DNA from: a virus
Length of the DNA stretch: 64,000 nucleotides
Virus record (IMG/VR): IMGVR_UViG_3300009159_000048
Location: 30,242 to 94,241 of that record
Strand: one strand, 5' to 3'
Positions within the stretch are counted from its first letter, which is position 1. Every line of letters starts with the position of its first letter. This document shows positions 41,343-51,900 of this stretch, piece by piece. The notes under the pieces are model-generated. The model saw only the letters and a program-made list of their open reading frames with translations. It had not been told where the DNA came from and ran no database searches. The position numbers and the translations under genes were made by a program.

Positions 41343-42470
41343 TTAATTTTTTTTAGAAAGGTAATTATCGTTGTAAATTCTTATAATTTCATCAAACTCA
41401 TTTATCATACCACTCTTAAACTTTTTATTATCATAAGTTTGTTTAAGAATATACTCTTTTATATAATCCTCATAGTCTAAGTTTATAGAAATATCTAAAT
41501 TTTCTTCATCAACACTCTGAGATTCATTTACTTCTTCACCATCAACTAGTTCTCTTGTAATATCATCAATATACTCAACAGAAGCAAAATTTGATTTTTC
41601 TAAAATTATTTCAAGTTTTCTTCTAAGTTTTCTATTATTAATTAATAAACTATTTGATATTGCAATATCAATATAATCTTTACTATCTTTTAATTTCTCT
41701 AACGTCTCTACGTCATCTTCTCCAACAACTCTAACTTTCTTAAATACAGGAGATACATTATTTGGAAAAAATTGCTCATTACCATCATTAGTATCTATCA
41801 CAAAGATTCCTTTTTGATCACCATAGTCATTTCTATCCATTTGGAATACAGAACCAACAAAGGTAAATTGTTTATTTTGTTGAACTAAATGTATGTGACC
41901 TGATCTAACTTTTGAGAATGAATTAAATTCTTCAATATCTATCTTATCTGAGTTTTTATGAGCAACCGATGTCAGGTGCATTTTACAACCATTAAGATCT
42001 GAGTGACAAAAAAGATAATCACAATCTTTATTCTGATTAATTAGATTAATTTGTTCTAATCTTTTTTCAATATAAGGCATCATCAAAATCTTAATACCGT
42101 TGAACTCTAAAATCTCAGATTTACTATACGTTTTAACATTAGGTATATATTTTAAGGGCCTAACTGAGTTAATTTCAGATGCACTTTTTGACCAAAGATC
42201 GTGATTACCTACAATAATATGTAAAGGGGCAATTTGTGAAATCTCTTCTACAATGTCAATTCCATAATTCAATAAGTTGATAGGTATGATATTTCTATTA
42301 TCAAACAAATCACCTAGATGAACAATTATATCACCAGAATTTACTTCTTTTTTAAGTAGTGGTATTAGAAAATCACTGAAGTATTGTTGATGGACTTTAA
42401 ACCATTTATCAACACTATTAGGATATCCTAGTCCTATGTGTGTATCACCTATTAGAAAAATTTTACTCAT
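41343..42470 (-). CDS. 47: SbcD/Mre11-type recombination nuclease subunit (T4 gp47)
   Basis: 375 residues. Metallophosphoesterase motifs in order: LIGDTHIG (Asp9, His11), HLGDLFDNRN (Asp54), IVGNHDLW (Asn89, His90), LFCHSDLNG, and SGHIHLVQ. All five are complete. With gp46 (Rad50-like, not in this window) it processes DNA ends for recombination-dependent replication. The C-terminal 100 residues form the expected capping and partner-binding part. T4 gp47 has 339 residues, so the length fits. The small gene at 41144 follows 1 nt behind it. Confidence 0.93.
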   Translation of the reverse strand: MSKIFLIGDTHIGLGYPNSVDKWFKVHQQYFSDFLIPLLKKEVNSGDIIVHLGDLFDNRNIIPINLLNYGIDIVEEISQIAPLHIIVGNHDLWSKSASEINSVRPLKYIPNVKTYSKSEILEFNGIKILMMPYIEKRLEQINLINQNKDCDYLFCHSDLNGCKMHLTSVAHKNSDKIDIEEFNSFSKVRSGHIHLVQQNKQFTFVGSVFQMDRNDYGDQKGIFVIDTNDGNEQFFPNNVSPVFKKVRVVGEDDVETLEKLKDSKDYIDIAISNSLLINNRKLRRKLEIILEKSNFASVEYIDDITRELVDGEEVNESQSVDEENLDISINLDYEDYIKEYILKQTYDNKKFKSGMINEFDEIIRIYNDNYLSKKN

Positions 42471-42574
42471 TAGTAAGACATAATTATTTTTTATAAACTA
42501 TCTATATTATATTGAAAAATTGTAAATAGTTTGGTGTAGTTATATTGTGAGTTTTCATACTATCAGTTAATTAA

Positions 42575-42585
42575 ATTAATATATA
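42575..42585 (+). promoter_or_regulatory. Candidate late promoter for the tail fibre operon
   Basis: ATTAATATATA, 7 nt before the mini-ORF at 42593 and 18 nt before the gene at 42604. Confidence 0.5.
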
Positions 42586-42592
42586 AAAGAAA

Positions 42593-42607
42593 ATGAAAGC
42601 TAAATGA
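42593..42607 (+). other. Four-codon mini-ORF (MKAK) in front of the tail fibre operon
   Basis: ATG AAA GCT AAA TGA; its stop overlaps the ATG of the next gene as ATGA. It may couple ribosome entry to the downstream start. It could also be chance. Confidence 0.35.
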
Positions 42608-42981
42608 AAAGGATGCTATTTGAAGAAACTGACTTCACGTCTATGCCTAACCCACCAGAAGGGTTTAAATACGTTGGTTTTGATGGCCAAAACTTCACAG
42701 CAAAAGATGAAACGGGAACAGTTAAAACAATTGGAAGTAGTGATTTTTTTTATATAGCGATAAATTTTATTGATTTAGAAGAATTTTTATATATCGCTCC
42801 GGAAAATTTTAAAATACTAGATTTAGATTTGAACTATTTTGGAGACCCATCAGGAGTCACTGTTTCAATTTTAGTAAATAACTCAACTTATAATATCGGT
42901 GATAATATTGATGAATTTAGTGAAGTTAAAGTAACTATAAGTCAGACTGGATTTATAAAATTAAACTGTGAAAAAATATGA
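42604..42981 (+). CDS. Small beta-rich protein of the tail fibre operon
   Basis: 125 residues. MPNPPEGFKYVGFDGQNFTAKDETGTVKTIG resembles short linker domains found in phage fibres (a G-x-x-G-x-x-F-x-x-KD-x-x-G-x-x-K-x-I hairpin). The rest is beta-rich with NNSTYNIGDNIDEF. It overlaps the large fibre gene by ATGA, so the two are translated together. Likely a fibre attachment or assembly component; no catalytic motif. Confidence 0.65.
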   Translation: MKRMLFEETDFTSMPNPPEGFKYVGFDGQNFTAKDETGTVKTIGSSDFFYIAINFIDLEEFLYIAPENFKILDLDLNYFGDPSGVTVSILVNNSTYNIGDNIDEFSEVKVTISQTGFIKLNCEKI

Positions 42982-45900
42982 GTTCAAATAATAAATATTT
43001 TAATGTAAAAACCTCATCTGGTCAAATATTACCACCGGAAACTGAGGCGTTTATTTCAGCTGACTTTTCTGGAATCGCTGATGAATTACAACCCTTTTGG
43101 AGAGAAAGCGAAAACTACTACAAATCAGATAGTAGTTTTTCTTTAAGTGGTGATAGAAATAGTATAAGCTCTGGAAAAAGATGGACTGAGACACTATTAG
43201 TCTTACCAGTAAACACAGGAACAATAATTACAAAGATATTCTCAGTAGAAACTGGTCAATTATTAATAAAAAAGAATATTCCTATAATTGATGATAAATA
43301 TAATGTTTTAATATCAATAGATATGAAATCAATTGATATACCACTTATAAGAGCAAGATTTGAGATTGATGGAAAAGTTTGTGAACAAATATTTGAGAGA
43401 CATAGTGATTCTAGTTTTAATAGCTCAATACCTATCAATATCGATAATCTAACACCCGGTGAAGATGAAGTTCTTTATTTTGGTGTACCTTTTTCATCAG
43501 GATCTTTATGGGATGTAAATAATCTGATATTAGTTGATGAATTTGATACTGAAATACCTGCAGATTTTAGAGTAAAGGCAAATTGGGGACATGAAGGTTC
43601 TATTAAATGGGTTGGTGTTAATTCAATTATACCAGCAGACCTAACTCAAGTCTATGTAAAATCAGGAACAAGTTCAACTTCAATAAATGAGGTTATTGTA
43701 ACTGAAGATGGTTCGGAAATAACAGTAGATACTGGTGTAGCAACTTATGTTATAGATGATAGTCCATCAATTATAAAAATCGATTCAGCTCAAGTAGTAA
43801 AAGGTCTTTATGTTATAGACCAAAATGATAATGTTGCGAGTCATGAAGAATTAAGTAAAGTTATAGAAAAACAAAATTCAGTAACTGCTTGTATAAAAAT
43901 AGAGGGTATCTATAAAAATACAGGGACAGAATTTGCTAGACATATTACAAGATTAGAATTTTTCTACGGACAACCTCAAGTAAAAATAACACATACTTTA
44001 ATACTAACTAGAAATACCAATACTATTTGGTTTAAAGAAATGGGATGGGAACTACCTCTACCTAACACAGTTGGTAGTAATAAAATAATTAAAGTAAGTA
44101 CTGATAATACAGATAATTCTATTTTTGGAACATTTAGTTTAGGTTCTGGAATTAATATTAACCAGAAGTATGGTAAAAGAATGGGTATGCGACCTAATGC
44201 TACTAGTAAAACATGGAGCCCTAGAGTAGTTGGTGATGATGAGTTTGTAATCAATGATAACTCAACAACTCTGTACACAGGAGCAAACATGGGTGATTGG
44301 GTTTCAGTGTCAGGTGATACCGGTAATTTTATGATTTCTTGCAAAGATTTAGCTCTACAAAGTCCTAAATCTTTTGTAATTGATGACGACAAAATAGATT
44401 TTAAATTATTCACTTCTGGAACCGGTTTGACCGGATCTAATTTCTACGAAGGTCAAATGAGTTTTAGTATGAGTGCTGTCGGTGAAAGATGGGGATTAAA
44501 ACCATATATTTCAATGACCGCATCCGATCCAGGACATTTAGCCGGTACTGTAAGTGGTGAATCAAATGTAAGCAGAATAAATAGAGTAGTTTCAAGAAGC
44601 AGTAATGCAATTGGTTGGAGTAAAACACACGAGTTTATAATATCTTTAGATGATGATATTAGATGGGTGAATAACTTAAGAAATTCTCCGTTTGCTCACG
44701 CCGACACAGAGTGGATTTATTCAACTAATGTCATCGGAAGTATTCATCACAAAGATACTCAAAACTATCCTGTTCTAGAAGAGTTAATTGAAAGATCTTT
44801 TTATAATATAGCACTAGCTTTGCCATTACAACTTTCTATTCCAAACCATCCATCTTATTCTTTTAGAGGAAATAATTCTATTTTCAGAGGATTTTTTGAT
44901 TATTGTGCTGGACCAGTTTATGTTTATCCAGAAAGATGGAGATTTACATACTCATACACCTATGATGCTTGGTATTTATTTATAAGAAGTGGTGAAAGAG
45001 TTCTTAGAGAAATTGCAACAAAGATTAATAGAGCATTCATGGACAATTACATTTCTCACTGGGATAGTGATAGTCCATCCGAATTGGCTAAAGCTAAGGG
45101 TCTATTCATTGCTACTTGGGATCCAGGAGTAAATAATACCGGACCTGGTGACTTCCCAATTTATTGGGAACAGATTAGAGCTTATCAAATAACAACAACA
45201 ACCGATATAGAAAGATCAGTTCTAGATTGGTACTTAACTGATTATGGTAGAGCAAAAGATATTGTAGATCAATTTGAGGAAGCAATGTTACAAGAATGGG
45301 CGTTTGATTCATATAATTTTAGAATAATTCAAGTATTGAAACTATTAGACCAATGTTATAAATTTAGTTGGAATAAAGAAACTAAAATATTATTAGAAAA
45401 AACACTATGGGGCAATCCAGGAGTTTTAGATGATGAGGGAGAACTTTATATAAGTAAAAATAGAACATATGATAGTACTACATATAAATTACCAACCGAT
45501 GTTGATAATTTTACAAAAATAGGATACACATTAGACAGTCCATATATTCACAAAGTTGCTCAAAAAGCAGGTAGATTTATAATAGAAAGTTCCGGAATAA
45601 CTGGTCGTTCTTCAGGTATAACACCTCATTTTATCTACCAAAAAGAATCAGATAATACATTTCTTTCTATATTTGATTACATGACAACTGACTTAGTTCG
45701 TTATCTAAGATCAGACGGAACGGCAAATATTGGATATTCAGACTTTCCGAAATACTTTAGAGGAATACCATTATATATGGATATATTTACTCAAAATGTT
45801 TCATCTTGGTTACATATAATAAAAATTGCTAACTCAGACACTAGATTTTTAGTTTACAAATCTGATAGTGAACGTCTAAATTTACTATTACAATGTCCAA

Positions 45901-46856
45901 ATACTGGAAGTACACAATCTTTGATAGATAATACAATTACATATGGATTCGTTGGATCCGCAGTCTATGTCACACCACAAAAACCTTCATCACCTGAATC
46001 TTTTTCTGGACAAGATTTACACCAGATAACAGAATACAGTTCAAAACAAGACGATGAAAGATCTTTAGTTAAAGTAGTAATTCCAAAAGATGCACCTGAG
46101 GGAGTTTATGAGATAATTTTAAATAGAGATGGTGATTATCGTATTTTTTCAGATAAGAATACACCAATGATGTTCTATGCATCAAATGGAGTAAAATTAC
46201 CACCTTTAAGAGTATCAACTCAGTTTTATGGAGCCACTAGTGGAGTCGCTGATACAAGAAAAGTATATTTTCAAGTTCCGTCAGACGCATTACCAGGTGG
46301 GATTAGTGTAACTAACGCAGATGCTCAGAAAAGTATATACTATAGAACTAGTACAATATTCGAACCAGATGTGTTGATAACTCCAACTTCAGTGAACTCT
46401 GGTGTTACACAAAGTCTAACAGCTAGTGGAATTTGGAGTTTAAAAGTAAAACTTCCAATCAACACTGGCGCAAATCTTACCGAATCTGGTATAGTAAGGA
46501 CTAGTTTTCCGACTTATTTTAGTTTTAATAAGGAATTTTATAGTCAGATATTTGTAGAAAATCCACCAGAAACTACACAGTTAAGAGCCGACTTTAGAGG
46601 AATAACTCTCAATACACTAGACCAAAATATATATGCGGATTCAAAATCTGGAGTAATTACTTATAGATACAGAATTGAAGATATTCAGACATCTACTATT
46701 ACGTTCTACGATAGAAATCTAAACTATTTTAACCTTATAAATGCAGGAGTTTCTCCTGATTATGACAGAGAGTATTCAATAAGGGTTACTTTTGATAAAG
46801 GAAGTGGATTTAGCAACTATGGTGCATCCTATAGTGTATTTACACCAGAGAGTTAA
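42978..46856 (+). CDS. Tail fibre/spike with exo-rhamnogalacturonan-lyase-like (PcRGLX/YetA) architecture
   Basis: 1292 residues. Residues about 165-245 show the N-terminal RIFT-barrel pattern of PcRGLX/YetA-like proteins: YFGVPFSSGSLWDV, then TEIPADFRVKANWGHEGSIK, then WVGVN. A beta-sandwich follows (about 270-560, with a VKITHTLILTRN-like strand pair). Residues about 580-870 are helical with WRFTYSYTYDAWYLFIRSGE and IATWDPGV, as in an alpha/alpha toroid. The last 300 residues are beta-rich. The family acts on pectin-like or other acidic polysaccharides. I infer a receptor-binding depolymerase that cuts host capsule or exopolysaccharide. Substrate and activity are unproven. Confidence 0.7.
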   Translation: MSSNNKYFNVKTSSGQILPPETEAFISADFSGIADELQPFWRESENYYKSDSSFSLSGDRNSISSGKRWTETLLVLPVNTGTIITKIFSVETGQLLIKKNIPIIDDKYNVLISIDMKSIDIPLIRARFEIDGKVCEQIFERHSDSSFNSSIPINIDNLTPGEDEVLYFGVPFSSGSLWDVNNLILVDEFDTEIPADFRVKANWGHEGSIKWVGVNSIIPADLTQVYVKSGTSSTSINEVIVTEDGSEITVDTGVATYVIDDSPSIIKIDSAQVVKGLYVIDQNDNVASHEELSKVIEKQNSVTACIKIEGIYKNTGTEFARHITRLEFFYGQPQVKITHTLILTRNTNTIWFKEMGWELPLPNTVGSNKIIKVSTDNTDNSIFGTFSLGSGININQKYGKRMGMRPNATSKTWSPRVVGDDEFVINDNSTTLYTGANMGDWVSVSGDTGNFMISCKDLALQSPKSFVIDDDKIDFKLFTSGTGLTGSNFYEGQMSFSMSAVGERWGLKPYISMTASDPGHLAGTVSGESNVSRINRVVSRSSNAIGWSKTHEFIISLDDDIRWVNNLRNSPFAHADTEWIYSTNVIGSIHHKDTQNYPVLEELIERSFYNIALALPLQLSIPNHPSYSFRGNNSIFRGFFDYCAGPVYVYPERWRFTYSYTYDAWYLFIRSGERVLREIATKINRAFMDNYISHWDSDSPSELAKAKGLFIATWDPGVNNTGPGDFPIYWEQIRAYQITTTTDIERSVLDWYLTDYGRAKDIVDQFEEAMLQEWAFDSYNFRIIQVLKLLDQCYKFSWNKETKILLEKTLWGNPGVLDDEGELYISKNRTYDSTTYKLPTDVDNFTKIGYTLDSPYIHKVAQKAGRFIIESSGITGRSSGITPHFIYQKESDNTFLSIFDYMTTDLVRYLRSDGTANIGYSDFPKYFRGIPLYMDIFTQNVSSWLHIIKIANSDTRFLVYKSDSERLNLLLQCPNTGSTQSLIDNTITYGFVGSAVYVTPQKPSSPESFSGQDLHQITEYSSKQDDERSLVKVVIPKDAPEGVYEIILNRDGDYRIFSDKNTPMMFYASNGVKLPPLRVSTQFYGATSGVADTRKVYFQVPSDALPGGISVTNADAQKSIYYRTSTIFEPDVLITPTSVNSGVTQSLTASGIWSLKVKLPINTGANLTESGIVRTSFPTYFSFNKEFYSQIFVENPPETTQLRADFRGITLNTLDQNIYADSKSGVITYRYRIEDIQTSTITFYDRNLNYFNLINAGVSPDYDREYSIRVTFDKGSGFSNYGASYSVFTPES

Positions 46857-46881
46857 GTTTAGAAAAAAATCACTTTTGGTA

Positions 46882-46892
46882 ACTAATATATA
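46882..46892 (+). promoter_or_regulatory. Candidate late promoter upstream of the tail tube gene
   Basis: ACTAATATATA, 2 nt before the mini-ORF at 46895 and 87 nt before the tube gene. Confidence 0.4.
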
Positions 46893-46894
46893 CA

Positions 46895-46939
46895 ATGAAA
46901 AAGATAGAGACAGATTACAAAATAATATATAATTTATAA
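46895..46939 (+). other. Fourteen-codon mini-ORF in the tail tube leader
   Basis: MKKIETDYKIIYNL then TAA, directly after a late-type motif. If the message starts at the motif, this would be translated first. It may be a leader peptide or chance. Confidence 0.3.
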
Positions 46940-46979
46940 TTTGTTGACTAAAAACAAAAGAAAAAAAAATTAAAATAAG

Positions 46980-47612
46980 ATGCCATTACCACATTTTAAC
47001 CAAGTAATTAATGTAGGCGCACCAGGTGGTCCTGGTACTGCACCAGACGAAGTAGTTTACTTGAACCTCTTTGAGATTACCTTTATTTTACCAGTAATCT
47101 TACAACAGACACAGAGAAATCCATTTTTGTTACTACAAAATGCAACAAAAATAGATCTTAACCTTACAGAGTTTGACGTAGCTGCTAAATCACAAAGATT
47201 CAAGTATTCAACAAGAATGTTTATGACTTCACCTACAAAAACTGACGGTACACTTTCTATTCCGATTCAGGTGAATGTTAACGACCAAGGCTCTATGGAA
47301 ACATGGAATACGTTGAAAGCTTGGTATGACTTAGTATTTAACTCACAAAATGGTGCACTTCACTACAAGAGTGATATCATCGGTACTATTATTGTTAACC
47401 AACACGATAAAAAAGGTATTGTATTGAGACGTGTAACTTTCCAAAACGTACAAATTAGTAAAATAGCAGGTTACTCACTTGACTGGTCATCTAACAACAT
47501 CATTGAGTCAACTCAAGCTGATTTCGTTTATGATTACTTTATCGACGAATATATCGACCAAGGATTAGGAATTGGAGCACCTCAATTAGTTTCAGGATAC
47601 GGAATAGACTAA
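46980..47612 (+). CDS. 19: Tail tube protein (T4 gp19-like)
   Basis: 210 residues. Matches the T4 tube family by length class and layout: an N-terminal PHFNQVINVG, a strand pair YLNLFEITFILP, the central FDVAAKSQRFKYSTRMF, IPIQVNVNDQGSMETWNTLK, WYDLVFN and a C-terminal YSLDWSSNNIIESTQADFVYDYF, which recalls the gp19 end with its S-x-x-x-I-E-x-x-x-x-F/Y-x-Y-D pattern. It polymerises into the inner tube under the sheath. Unlike T4 it is on the opposite strand to the sheath gene. The 5' leader is A-rich with no Shine-Dalgarno site. Confidence 0.85.
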   Translation: MPLPHFNQVINVGAPGGPGTAPDEVVYLNLFEITFILPVILQQTQRNPFLLLQNATKIDLNLTEFDVAAKSQRFKYSTRMFMTSPTKTDGTLSIPIQVNVNDQGSMETWNTLKAWYDLVFNSQNGALHYKSDIIGTIIVNQHDKKGIVLRRVTFQNVQISKIAGYSLDWSSNNIIESTQADFVYDYFIDEYIDQGLGIGAPQLVSGYGID

Positions 47613-47638
47613 TAAAATTAAGACATCTTTAACAAAAT

Positions 47639-47665
47639 AAAAAAACCCACAAATGTGGGTTTTTT
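47639..47665. terminator. Bidirectional intrinsic terminator
   Basis: A-tract, stem ACCCACA/TGTGGGT with loop AA, T-tract, between the tube gene (+) and the 47687 gene (-). Confidence 0.85.
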
Positions 47666-47686
47666 CTTTTTAAAGTATTTCTAAAT

Positions 47687-47941
47687 TTAGAAACTAGGTA
47701 TGTTAAAGTTGTTAGAACCAAAGCTAGAAGCACTTTTCATCATAGAGTTAGTGTCTGGCATTGACTTAGATTGTTCACCTTCTTGTTTCTTTCTAGAACT
47801 TTCTTCCTCTTCAACGATCTCATTAACTAATTTGATATTCTCCTCGAATAACCAAAAAGGCCATAAATCCATTGCAAATTCAGAAAGATGAAAGTGTTTC
47901 TGAAGTAGAAGCTTATTCTTTAATATATGCTTCAAAGGCAT
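47687..47941 (-). CDS. Small protein following the baseplate hub gene
   Basis: 84 residues from ATG 47941, inside the end of the upstream gene (29 nt overlap). A GTG at 48013 would extend it but lies deep inside the upstream reading frame. N-terminal MPLKHILKNKLLLQKHFHLS, then FAMDLWPFWLFEENIKLVNE, then a Ser/Gln/Asn-rich tail. The pair with the baseplate hub gene suggests a joint job in baseplate assembly. I looked for a slippery site that would fuse the two and found none convincing. Confidence 0.6.
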   Translation of the reverse strand: MPLKHILKNKLLLQKHFHLSEFAMDLWPFWLFEENIKLVNEIVEEEESSRKKQEGEQSKSMPDTNSMMKSASSFGSNNFNIPSF

Positions 47942-48866
47942 CGTGAATAACGAAAATACCTGACGCTCCGGTGGGAAATTGCATGTCTGTGCGGACCTCC
48001 TCACCACACTCACAATTTCTTTTTAATTCCTTAATACCAAAGGTCATTTTACTAACGGCTGAATTTAGAAATTGAAATGAGATATCATCGATTTCTTCAA
48101 ATTCTTTAACTTTAGCTTTAATACCATCATAAGTGATTGATGTTCTATTTGACATCATAAATGGAATAATCTTTAAGAAAGCTAAGTTTGGAGTACGTTT
48201 TTCATTATTCTCTTTAACAATATAGTCTGTAAAAGCTTTCTGTAATCCAATATTAGGTGGAGTAAGTTCAAAGAATTTACCATTAACAGTTTTAAAGTTA
48301 TAGCATCTACTAGAGTGATTAAAGAATCTTTCTAATTTTTCATCAATATCATGAGAAACAAAGTTTTCTCTTTTTAACTCAATAACAACATCTTGACCAC
48401 AAGTACATCTTTGAGTTACCGTAAGTGAATTACCTTGTTGAAAAGTAAGTTCTCTGATTAAGAAAATCAAGAATAATCTATCTTGGTCTTTTACTTCTAA
48501 GAAAGATCCTAATTTTCCATCAGGATATTTAATTCTAACACAAGCTTGTAGAATATCATTCATTTTCTCAATAATATCATAAAAGTTATTATCATCTACC
48601 ATTGAGTATGCTTGAATTTCTCTAACTTGAGCTGGTCGAACCATAAATAAAGATCCAGTTGGATAAAACTCACCACAAGGAAGTTCTCTAACATCCATAT
48701 TAAAAAACTGTAAATCAGTAGTTCTAGAATTATCTACAGGTTGAACAAATGGAATATCACCTTGTGATGATTTTTCTTCTGCTTGTTTTTTTCCAGTTTC
48801 TAAATCCGAAAGATGTCTCTTTAGGTATTCTTCTTCTGTCATTTCATTTTTATTATTATCAGACAT
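47913..48866 (-). CDS. T4-type baseplate hub protein (gp26/gp51-like) with zinc-ribbon cysteines
   Basis: 317 residues. The core resembles the T4 baseplate family (PF12322): LPCGEFYPTGSLFMVRPAQV, REIQAYSMVDDNNFYDII, LQACVRI, DQDRLFLIFLIRELTF, then TQRCTCGQDVVIEL. A second CECGEE pair near the C-terminus (about residue 290) completes a four-cysteine zinc-ribbon-like set. The N-terminal 50 residues are polar. In T4 these proteins act in hub assembly; gp51 is catalytic rather than structural. I cannot separate gp26 from gp51 by eye. Adjacent to the sheath gene on the same strand. Confidence 0.75.
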   Translation of the reverse strand: MSDNNKNEMTEEEYLKRHLSDLETGKKQAEEKSSQGDIPFVQPVDNSRTTDLQFFNMDVRELPCGEFYPTGSLFMVRPAQVREIQAYSMVDDNNFYDIIEKMNDILQACVRIKYPDGKLGSFLEVKDQDRLFLIFLIRELTFQQGNSLTVTQRCTCGQDVVIELKRENFVSHDIDEKLERFFNHSSRCYNFKTVNGKFFELTPPNIGLQKAFTDYIVKENNEKRTPNLAFLKIIPFMMSNRTSITYDGIKAKVKEFEEIDDISFQFLNSAVSKMTFGIKELKRNCECGEEVRTDMQFPTGASGIFVIHDAFEAYIKE

Positions 48867-48883
48867 ACGTTTGTATTTTTTTT

Positions 48884-48894
48884 TATATATTAGA
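48884..48894 (-). promoter_or_regulatory. Candidate late promoter for the baseplate hub gene
   Basis: Minus-strand TCTAATATATA, 17 nt before the ATG at 48866. Confidence 0.5.
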
Positions 48895-48950
48895 TATATT
48901 TCTTCCTCTATTATAATAGTTAAATAATAATAAGTTTATCTTTAAAATAA

Positions 48951-48978
48951 AAAAACCCTCAATTTCTTGAGGGTTTTT
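48951..48978 (-). terminator. Intrinsic terminator after the sheath gene
   Basis: Stem AAAAACCCTCAA/TTGAGGGTTTTT with loop TTTC, 19 nt past the sheath stop codon and before the hub-gene promoter. Confidence 0.85.
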
Positions 48979-48996
48979 ATAATTTTATTTTTATTA

Positions 48997-51900
48997 TTAT
49001 CCATTGATGAATCCACCAGCACTAATTGCTCCTGTTCTAAGTATTGTAATATTATTAACAATAATACCCATACCTTTGATTGGTTCAACATAAGTGTCAA
49101 GTACACCAATTTGATTGTCAATAATCTCAGCAGTGTTGTTCTCATCATCCATCTTGTTAAAGAAGTTGTATAGACCGTTTCTACTAACATATGTTTCACA
49201 GATAACGTCAGCTCTAAGTTTAATCTCAGCTCTAATATCTGGAGTATTAAATCTCCATTGGAAGTCTAATAACATTCTTGAAAGTTCTCTTTCAAGTTCG
49301 ATTAGAACTTCTCTTACGTGAATGTAAGAAAGAGCAGATGTATAAAGAGTTTGACCTGTATTCTCAGTCTCGATAACAAATCCTCTGTTTCTCTTGAATA
49401 CTAATGGGTTCATTTGAGCCTGATTTAAGTATTCAATGTCAGTTGGTGTAAACATCATTTCTAAGTCATTGATTGCTAAAATTCTACCATTATTAACACC
49501 AGCAGCGATTGTCCAAGGTGTAACGTTACCAATGTTAGAAACGTGTTTTCTCATATAAGTTGTAGCTACGTAAGACGCTGGAGGAAACTCAATTGGTCTA
49601 CCATTATCATTTACAATAACATATGGAGTGAAGTATCCAACACAAGTTGTACCAGCACCATCACCAAATGAGTAAAGGAATGCTGGTGAACTCTCAGGGT
49701 CACCACCTTTTGCCACATATTCTAATTGAAGAACTCCTTCTGTGTTTACGAATGTAGGAGAAGATGAATTCTTAAATTGTCTTAATGAAGGCATATTCAA
49801 GAAACCAAATATGTCTAATCTATCACCACAAATATCAACCAACTGTTGTTTAGATCTTTCTGTAAGTCCTAATCCGAATGAGTCAATTAAATATCTAAAG
49901 TCAATAGCTTCTTTATTTGTAATTGCCTTAAATAAAGGTGTTCCTTTAGCTACAAGATTTAAGACTGTATTTTGTCTTGTTTCAGTACCATCAGGTAAAG
50001 AAGCTTGTCTAATTCTAAATCCATTAAGTGATAAAGCTTTGTAAGTTGTAGCGTAAGTATCAATTGTTACATATCTTGTAGTTTGTAAGTCACCACCGAA
50101 GTTTGTGATAGCGATTGTAGAGTCACAAGTAATTTCAACTAGTTCTGTATTACCAGCGTATAGTTTTTTACTCAAGATTCTTGTTAATCTTCTTGGAGCT
50201 TCTCCTATTTGTAAAGCGTTAACATCATAACTTGCTTCTAAGAAATCACCTACTCTAATTTCAGTATATCTAGCACCATTTACTAAACATTTGTTAGCAG
50301 TTTGTATATATCCAGCTGGAACTTCAATCTCTACAGTTTGTTTGTAGTTAGTTTTCTCAGACTGAATGAAGAATGTGTTATTAGCATAAATATCAACATC
50401 AACATCAGAATCAAGATTTTCATCTTTAAACTCTACATCTAACACACCATTTGAGTCTAAGAACATTCTTAGATAATGTTTTGTTAAGTAATCATTAACT
50501 AAATTAACATCAGTTAAGTACTCATAAACAACCTCCTCATTCACTTGATAAGCGTAGTATGTAGAACCAATAAATCCTAATGCTGTTGCTAATCCATTTG
50601 CTGATTGTAAAGGGTTTACAACATTTTGTACTATAGTAAATACTCCTTTATTATCTGTTGATGATGGAAATTGAATTTTCTCTTGTGTCTGAAGATCGAT
50701 TTGAGCATCAAATCCAACTACAGAAGATTGGAATACTATATAATCGTACCCAGCGTATGATGATGTAGCTGTTGTTGCGACCTCACCGTCTATAAATGTT
50801 ACATTAACTGTATCACCAAGAACGTTATTTGAAGAACCAGCTGAGTCAACATACAATCTATTATCATAGAAGAAGTCTTTACTATTGATGATACCATCGA
50901 AATATCTTGTGTAGAATTTAGAGTATTTACCAACAACTCCAATTCCACCTTGTGTAGTATCTGTTACAGTATCTTTAGTAATAACACCATCAGTTCCAAG
51001 TAAGAACTCATTATCTTCTGTATATAATACAAAATATCCTTTTGTGATATCAATTAACTTAGAAGAAGCCAATTTAGTATCTAAAATGAATGACTTGTTT
51101 TGTGTAGTATTTGTAACAATGTTACTAATCTCCATATTAGCCAAAGATGACTTCTCAAAAGAAGCACTTGGACCTAAACACATAGTCATTTTATATTTGT
51201 TTGGACCATCAATAAGTCCAACTAATCTATTAAACATCTTAAATCTTCTCCACTGTTCGTAGTTACTTGTTTTAGATGTAGTGTTAGTACCAGTAAACTC
51301 AAACTTAAGAATACCCGTAGATGTTTCAGTAATTGTATAATCATCACCTGATTGAGTACCATAACTTAAGTCATTAAATCCTAAATGATTTGCAGAAACA
51401 TTATTCACAGAAAGAGCTCCTAAGTTAACAAAATTTCCTTGATAAACATCAAAATCAAGATATCCAAGTACGATGTCGTTTTGACCAACAGATGGATTAG
51501 TATCTTTTACTAAACTATTCAGACTTAAAATCTCACCAGTAGCATCGATAATAAATGTTGATGTGTACGATGCAGTTGCGTTTGTAACTGGATAATCAGA
51601 AGAACTAATTGTAAGAGAAGCTGTTCCTAAAACAGTAACATATTGGTCACCAATTATAGCAAATGGCTCACCAGGTAAATATCCAGCATCATAAGTAACA
51701 GTAATAGATTGCGTAGATGAAGTAAGAGTTGAATTTTTCTTCACTCCATAAACTGAACCCTCAGCGAACCAAGATGTTCTGTTATTACCGTTATAAGCGA
51801 TACCACTTGTTAATGGACCTGTACTACCAGAATCATCAAATGCGTGAAAATTTTGACCATCATATGAGTAAGTACCTCCGTAAACACCATCAGTGTCACC

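Noticed and set aside
47913-47941. Programmed frameshift fusing the baseplate hub protein and the 47687 gene
   Set aside because: The overlap has a normal ATG start and no heptanucleotide slippery site followed by a structure.
48942-49199. Minus-strand 85-codon frame at the end of the sheath gene
   Set aside because: It is out of frame within the conserved sheath C-terminus, which is clearly coding.
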